DNA of 35,144 nt from an uncultured Prevotella sp. (GTDB lineage Bacteria > Bacteroidota > Bacteroidia > Bacteroidales > Bacteroidaceae). Both the position numbers and the translations under genes were made by a program. Where the stretch lies: contig CAMNPN010000124.1 of assembly GCA_946548085.1 (NCBI GenBank), positions 1 through 35,144 on the forward strand, read 5' to 3'. The notes under the pieces are model-generated. The model was not told the origin of the DNA, did no database searches, and was given only the letters and a program-made list of their open reading frames with translations. This document shows, in pieces, positions 31,563 through 35,144 of the stretch. Each line of letters starts with the position of its first letter. The first letter of the stretch is position 1.

Positions 31563-33582
31563 ACTGTTGGCTCCTGCCAAGAACCTGGCTTGTGGCATGG
31601 CCGCCATCGACCATGGTGCCGATGCCGTCTATATCGGTGCTTCACGCTTTGGTGCCCGTTCGGCCGCAGGCAACAGCATCGACGACATCCGGCAGCTTTG
31701 CCGCTATGCCCATCCGTTCGGTGCCAAGGTCTATGTGACTGTCAACACGATCCTCTACGACGATGAACTGGATGGGGCCAGACGGTTGTTGGCCGAACTT
31801 CAGGACATCGGCGTCGATGCCATCCTTGTTCAGGACATGGCCATTCTCTCGTGGAGGGTGGAGGGTGGAGGGTGGAGAGAGAACACTCCAAGTGCAGATT
31901 CTGCCGCAGATTCTGCCTCTGAACATATCTCCCTCCACACTCCACCCTCCTCCCTCCACGAAAATCCCTCCACCCTCCTCACTCCTCGATTACACGCTTC
32001 CACCCAGACCGACAACCGCACTCCGGAGAAAGTGCGCTGGCTGCACGACTTAGGTTTTTCGAGGGTTGTCCTTGCCCGTGAACTCTCTGTCGAGGAGATT
32101 GCCGAGATCCACCGCCAGGTGCCTGACGTCGAACTGGAGGTCTTCGTGCATGGTGCCCTGTGTGTCAGTTACTCTGGCCTCTGCTATGCCTCGCAGTACT
32201 GCTTTGGCCGCAGCGCCAACCGTGGGGAGTGTGCCCAGTTCTGCCGCATGAAGTTCTCGCTGGTCGACAGCGAGGGTAGGGAGGTGGAGCGCGACCGTTA
32301 TCTGCTCTCTTTGAAAGACATGAACCAGAGCGACCATCTGCTGGAACTCATCGAGGCGGGGGCCACCTCTTTTAAGATAGAGGGGCGTCTGAAGGATATC
32401 AACTATGTGAAGAATGTGACGGCAGCCTACAGCCAGCGGCTCAATGAGATTGTGCGGCGCTATCCCGACAAGTATCGTCGCAGTTCAATGGGTGAGTGCC
32501 GCTATACCTTCAAGCCCGACCTGCGGAAGACTTTCAATCGCGGCTATACCAACTATTTCCTGCATGGCCGTAAACCTGATATCGCTTCCTTCGACACGCC
32601 AAAGGCCATCGGCGAATACGTGGGAACGGTGAAAGAGGTGCGTGGCGACTCCTTCAATGTTGCGGGCACAGCCGTTTTTGCCAATGGCGACGGACTCTGT
32701 TTTATCAATGCCGACAGGCAATTGGAGGGCTTCCGTGCCAACCGTGTACAGGGCAACCGCATCTGGCCTTACCGCATGCCTCAGGGTCTCCGTTCTGGGT
32801 TGTCGCTCTATCGCAATAGCGATCAGGAACAGGATCGTCTGCTCTCCAAGCCCAGCGCAGAGCGTCGCATCCCCATCCGCCTCGCCCTCCGTGCCGTCGA
32901 CGATGGCTTCACGCTTGCCGTCGTAAATCACCCTGCGATTCACTTCCAGGCAGAACATATCCCTGCCCAGAAGCCCCCTCATGAGAACATCATCCGTCAA
33001 CTGTCTAAGCTCGGTGATACCATCTACGTCTGTTCCGGCGTCGACATCCCTGCCGATTTCAACTTCTTCATACCCAACAGCGTTCTCTCCGACATGCGCC
33101 GTTCGCTGGTGGAATCTTTATCGAGGAGTGAGGAGTGTGGAGTTCTTTCGAGGAGTGAGGAGTGTGGAGTGTGGAGTGAGAATACTTCAAGCGCGGATTC
33201 TGCCGGAGAGTCTGCCGCTGAACATATCTCACTCCACACTCCACACTCCTCACTCCTCGAAAATTCCTCCTCGAAAGAACTCCTTCCCCCCAAATACCCC
33301 TATACCTATTTATATAATATAAGCAACCGTCTCTCCCGGCAGTTCTACGGTGAAACGGAAGAGACGGCCTATGAACTTAAAGGTGGCAAAGGCCCCATCA
33401 TGCAGTGCCGCCACTGCATCCGCTACTCTTTGGGCTATTGTGTCAAGCGTGGTGGTCAGCAACCCACTTGGCATGAACCTCTCTCTCTCGTATTAGGCGA
33501 TGGCCGTCATTTCCGTTTGGAGTTCGACTGCAAAAACTGTCAGATGAATGTTTATGCGGCCAGCGGCCTAAATGATGAATGA
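31549..33582 (+). CDS. U32-family protein (RNA hydroxylation/collagenase-like) with two in-frame repeat insertions
   Basis: The U32 signature is clear: EVFVHGALCVSYSGLCYASQ, followed by CFGRSANRGECAQFCR, with the cysteines that bind an iron-sulfur cluster. The N-terminus LLAPAKNLACGMAAIDHGAD and the middle SFKIEGRLKDINYVKNVTAA also fit. Relatives such as TrhP and RlhA install hydroxyl groups on tRNA or rRNA; older annotation says peptidase. A C-terminal cysteine cluster (CRHCIRYSLGYCVKRGG) closes the 677 residues. Two segments, about residues 102-147 and 525-571, are low-complexity Ser/Glu/His insertions encoded by hairpin repeats and should be loops. The ATG at 31549 is used; the TTG at 31546 is less likely. 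It overlaps metA by 14 bases. Confidence 0.9.
   Translation: MTSLELLAPAKNLACGMAAIDHGADAVYIGASRFGARSAAGNSIDDIRQLCRYAHPFGAKVYVTVNTILYDDELDGARRLLAELQDIGVDAILVQDMAILSWRVEGGGWRENTPSADSAADSASEHISLHTPPSSLHENPSTLLTPRLHASTQTDNRTPEKVRWLHDLGFSRVVLARELSVEEIAEIHRQVPDVELEVFVHGALCVSYSGLCYASQYCFGRSANRGECAQFCRMKFSLVDSEGREVERDRYLLSLKDMNQSDHLLELIEAGATSFKIEGRLKDINYVKNVTAAYSQRLNEIVRRYPDKYRRSSMGECRYTFKPDLRKTFNRGYTNYFLHGRKPDIASFDTPKAIGEYVGTVKEVRGDSFNVAGTAVFANGDGLCFINADRQLEGFRANRVQGNRIWPYRMPQGLRSGLSLYRNSDQEQDRLLSKPSAERRIPIRLALRAVDDGFTLAVVNHPAIHFQAEHIPAQKPPHENIIRQLSKLGDTIYVCSGVDIPADFNFFIPNSVLSDMRRSLVESLSRSEECGVLSRSEECGVWSENTSSADSAGESAAEHISLHTPHSSLLENSSSKELLPPKYPYTYLYNISNRLSRQFYGETEETAYELKGGKGPIMQCRHCIRYSLGYCVKRGGQQPTWHEPLSLVLGDGRHFRLEFDCKNCQMNVYAASGLNDE
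31851..31988 (+). repeat. period-7 hairpin element D, in frame in the U32 gene
   Basis: The left arm has four GTGGAGG-type 7-base units, the core about 50 bases (contains CAGATTCTGCCGCAGATTC), and the right arm complementary units (CTCCACA, CTCCACC, CTCCTCC), continuing as further CTCC units to 31988. The core matches that of element E at about 86% over 58 bases. Both code in the same frame, giving the related peptides SADSAADSASEHISLHTP and SADSAGESAAEHISLHTP. Confidence 0.85.
33121..33260 (+). repeat. period-7 hairpin element E, in frame in the U32 gene
   Basis: The left arm repeats GGAGTGA and GGAGTGT twice over with a TTCTTTCGA interruption, then comes a core at about 33181-33230, then a right arm of ACTCCAC and ACTCCTC units. 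The arms are long and nearly complementary, so a stable hairpin is expected in DNA or RNA. No stop codon arises in the gene frame. Confidence 0.85.
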
Positions 33583-33680
33583 TAGATGATGAATGATAAA
33601 GTTTACAGACGCTTTTTGAGTCGTGGGATGAGAAGATGGTTGATGGGTTTATCATTTATCATTTATCATCTATCATTTAG
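33571..33680 (+). repeat. period-7 hairpin element F spanning the start of the membrane-protein gene
   Basis: The left arm 33571-33600 has ATGATGA/ATGATAG units, the core is about 47 bases (33601-33647), and the right arm 33648-33680 has complementary CATTTAT/CATCTAT units. The left arm covers the U32 stop and the ATG of the next gene; the right arm encodes hydrophobic residues of that gene's signal peptide. Confidence 0.8.
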
Positions 33681-34581
33681 CGTAGCGTGTTATAATCGTG
33701 GACCCATCACCCCTGATGCCTGGAACCTGACGGAGGAGCAACTCGACTCCATCTCCTTCTACACCACTCACCATTATACCCAGAACTACAACTTCGTCGT
33801 GACGGGCGACTCCCTGGTGGTCATCGCCCAGGAGCCCGGCGCCATGCCTATCCCCGAAGTGGCCTCCCTCCACCCTCCACACTCCTCACTCCACGAATTC
33901 CCCTCTATCACCCTCCGTAAGCACGAGCGTATCGTCGTGGCCGACATCATGACCGTCCCCTCCGATACCGTCGACTCCGTCTGGGTGAAGGTGGCGCGCG
34001 ACCAACTCACCTTTGGTTGGATCCATGAGAACGAACTCCTGGCGAAGGTCTCTCCTGACGATCCCATCAGTCAGTTCATCGACCTCTTCTCCGATGTCCA
34101 TCTGCTGGTGTTCCTGGCTTTCTGTGTGGTTATCATAGCAGCCTATGGCGTGCGCCGACTGATGCGGCGGGGGGCGAAGATCGTGCATTTCAACGATATC
34201 CCCTCGTTCTATCCTACCGCGCTCTGTCTGCTGGTGGCCTCCTCGGCCGTGCTCTACAGCTCCATCCAGCTCTTCGGCCCCGAGTCGTGGCGGCATTTCT
34301 ACTACCATCCATCGCTCAACCCCTTCGGACTGCCGCTCCACCTGGGGCTCTTCGTATCCTCCGTCTGGGCCATCATCATCGTGGCCATCGCCACCGTCGA
34401 CGATGTCACGAAACATCTCCCCTTGGGCAGTGCCGTACTCTACCTCGGAGGGCTGACAGCTGTCTGTGCCGTCGATTACGTCGTCTTCAGCATCACCACC
34501 TTATATTATATAGGCTACCCCCTTCTTGTCGCCTACTTCATCTTCGCCTTCCGCCGCCTCTCCCTTCAGGACAGCATCTGA
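33589..34581 (+). CDS. membrane protein with signal peptide, SH3-like segment and C-terminal membrane helices
   Basis: I do not recognise a named family. The N-terminus is a signal sequence (basic RRFLSRGMRRW, hydrophobic MGLSFIIYHLSFSVAC), with the cysteine as a weak lipobox candidate. A periplasmic part follows to about residue 160, including an SH3-like stretch (KHERIVVADIM, VWVKVARDQLTFGWIHENEL). Five hydrophobic segments follow at about 171-189, 209-226, 252-272, 280-300 and 306-322, ending in a basic tail. Starts at 33586, 33589 and 33628 are all possible; the first two lie in the left repeat arm. A second repeat-derived segment, SLHPPHSSLHEFP, interrupts the periplasmic part. It follows U32 by a few bases. 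Confidence 0.75.
   Translation: MNDKVYRRFLSRGMRRWLMGLSFIIYHLSFSVACYNRGPITPDAWNLTEEQLDSISFYTTHHYTQNYNFVVTGDSLVVIAQEPGAMPIPEVASLHPPHSSLHEFPSITLRKHERIVVADIMTVPSDTVDSVWVKVARDQLTFGWIHENELLAKVSPDDPISQFIDLFSDVHLLVFLAFCVVIIAAYGVRRLMRRGAKIVHFNDIPSFYPTALCLLVASSAVLYSSIQLFGPESWRHFYYHPSLNPFGLPLHLGLFVSSVWAIIIVAIATVDDVTKHLPLGSAVLYLGGLTAVCAVDYVVFSITTLYYIGYPLLVAYFIFAFRRLSLQDSI
33864..33895 (+). repeat. single right arm of element D/E type inside the membrane-protein gene
   Basis: Seven-base units CTCCCTC, CACCCTC, CACACTC, CTCACTC then CACGAAT. The arm is read in the same frame as in the U32 gene and encodes SLHPPHSSLHEFP, like SLHTPPSSLHENP and SLHTPHSSLLENS there. The left arm and core are missing. Confidence 0.7.
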
Positions 34582-34596
34582 AGTAGATCGTTTGAT

Positions 34597-34839
34597 TCAC
34601 CACAGCCAGTCTTCCTCCTGCGCCTTCTTCAACGAAAGATCAAGGAAAGATCAAGGGGACATTGATCTTCAGAAATTCCGAGGCGATTGCCATTAATACC
34701 GTCTTCTGCTTTTCAGTAAGCGAGGCGTAACGGTCTTCGAATGTAAAGCGTTTGGAGTCAACCAAGTGGTTCAAAATCTGGCCGTAAGCCTCCTATTCAC
34801 ATACTTTCCTATCACAAAGGGATTATTTAACGACTTCAT
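34597..34839 (-). pseudogene. remnant of an ATP-binding protein gene
   Basis: The minus strand starts at ATG 34839 with KSLNNPFVIGKYV, resembling the N-terminus of a widespread Bacteroidales family of P-loop ATP-binding proteins. It breaks within about 50 bases. In another frame it continues with AYGQILNHLVDSKRFTFEDR and YASLTEKQKTVLMAIASEFL, which resembles the C-terminal part of the same kind of protein. No Walker A or B segment lies between, so a large internal deletion is inferred. An 11-base tandem duplication (AAAGATCAAGG twice, 34636-34657) and a further shift precede a possible terminal KKAQEEDWLW. The family assignment is from memory and moderate; the broken state is directly visible. 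Confidence 0.5.
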
Positions 34840-34857
34840 TTCTTGGCAATTAAGATG

Positions 34858-34877
34858 ATTATGCAAAATTGCATAAT
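34858..34877. promoter_or_regulatory. perfect palindrome, possible operator
   Basis: ATTATGCAA and TTGCATAAT are separated by two bases. The palindrome lies just downstream of the minus-strand -7 box at 34879-34886, over the expected transcription start, a typical repressor position. Part of the motif (GCATAATGCA) repeats immediately beside it. Confidence 0.4.
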
Positions 34878-34878
34878 G

Positions 34879-34886
34879 CAAAAATA
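34879..34886 (-). promoter_or_regulatory. -7 box in front of the gene remnant
   Basis: The minus strand reads TATTTTTG followed by CATTATGC, fitting TAnnTTTG, 39 bases before the ATG at 34839. It suggests that the remnant once had its own promoter. Confidence 0.4.
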
Positions 34887-34925
34887 CATAATTTATCTGA
34901 ACTTTGCGACTTTTCCCTTCTCCTA

Positions 34926-34982
34926 AAGTCGTGGGCACCTGGGTCATAGCAGCCATCATACCCAAGTATCTCCCCACGACTT
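34926..34982. repeat. inverted repeat with nested inner stem
   Basis: AAGTCGTGGG at 34926-34935 and CCCACGACTT at 34973-34982 are perfect 10-bp arms around a 37-base loop that contains a smaller stem (GGGTCAT and ATACCC). There is no T tract. It lies between the remnant and the partial gene at the window end, in 34887-35066, where no gene is seen. Confidence 0.5.
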
Positions 34983-35066
34983 CATAGCCCTTGGCGTGGC
35001 CATACCCAACGTATTTTTCCGCCGGATGATACCGGCATGAAGGCCCAGAACTCAGCGACAAGACTG

Positions 35067-35144
35067 CTATTCCTTCTTCAGGTAATCAAACAAATTGATT
35101 CTGCCTGTCTCGTTTTCAATATCAAGTAGCGGTACTTTCTCCAC
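35067..35144 (-). CDS. C-terminal end of an unidentified protein (partial)
   Basis: The minus strand reads 25 residues ending LDIENETGRINLFDYLKKE before TAG at 35069-35067. The composition looks like a real coding end, but no family can be named. The rest of the gene is beyond the window. Confidence 0.35.
   Translation of the reverse strand: MEKVPLLDIENETGRINLFDYLKKE

Noticed and set aside
31851..33260. CRISPR array suggested by repeated G-rich and C-rich units
   Set aside because: Units are 7 bases, contiguous, inverted around a core and coding; there are no regular spacers and no cas genes.
34597..35144. Insertion sequence or recombinase at the right edge
   Set aside because: No transposase or integrase motif was found in any frame, and the inverted repeats are too short and not terminal to an open frame.

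Overview
The window reads as a chromosomal segment of a Bacteroidales bacterium, most likely Prevotella or a close relative. The evidence is repeated Bacteroidetes-type promoters (TTTG, about 19-20 bases, then TAnnTTTG just upstream of starts), an almost complete lack of Shine-Dalgarno sequences, and gene content: GH20 hexosaminidase, a PIG-L domain normally fused to NagB, QueH, an XRE-cupin regulator beside an acyl-CoA ligase, a Vor-type 2-oxoacid:ferredoxin oxidoreductase, Tex, an LolA-like protein and an M13 peptidase. No tRNA, rRNA, CRISPR array or insertion sequence was seen.

Layout. 1-1784: end of an unidentified gene, a Fic-family protein with a large internal deletion, and a TerB-DnaJ protein. 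1857-4647 (minus): GH20 hexosaminidase behind a free-standing PIG-L deacetylase-like gene. 4777-10414: queH, XRE-cupin regulator, acyl-CoA ligase, ffh, folD and a small TPR protein. 10543-13390: a four-subunit 2-oxoacid:ferredoxin oxidoreductase operon closed by a bidirectional terminator. 13448-17112 (minus): histidine-type phosphatase and tex. 17192-21892: LolA-like protein, ABC-F ATPase and M13 peptidase, closed by a terminator. 21999-30597: a compact five-gene island (below). 30645-34581: metA, a U32-family protein and a multi-pass membrane protein. 34597-35144: gene remnants, palindromes and the end of another gene.

The strongest candidate for an undescribed system is the island at 21999-30597. 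From one promoter it encodes a multi-zinc-ribbon protein, a membrane-anchored Ser/Thr kinase, a protein with four tandem CbxX-type AAA+ modules and a zinc ribbon, a zinc-ribbon FHA protein, and a PP2C phosphatase. Writer, reader, eraser and a remodelling ATPase are therefore together. A short Thr-hydrophobic-any-Pro motif occurs four times ahead of the kinase domain and once at the start of the zinc-ribbon protein, making plausible phosphorylation and FHA-docking sites.

The second striking theme is a class of small repeats whose arms have a 7-base period, often arranged as inverted arms around a core of about 40-50 bases. Two copies of one element, about 107 bp and 95% identical, lie between genes. 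Other members or single arms lie inside coding regions in frame: twice in the U32 gene, in tex, and twice in the last membrane-protein gene, where one arm encodes the hydrophobic part of its signal peptide. A different repeat, three tandem 22-bp palindromes, sits in frame in the ABC-F gene.
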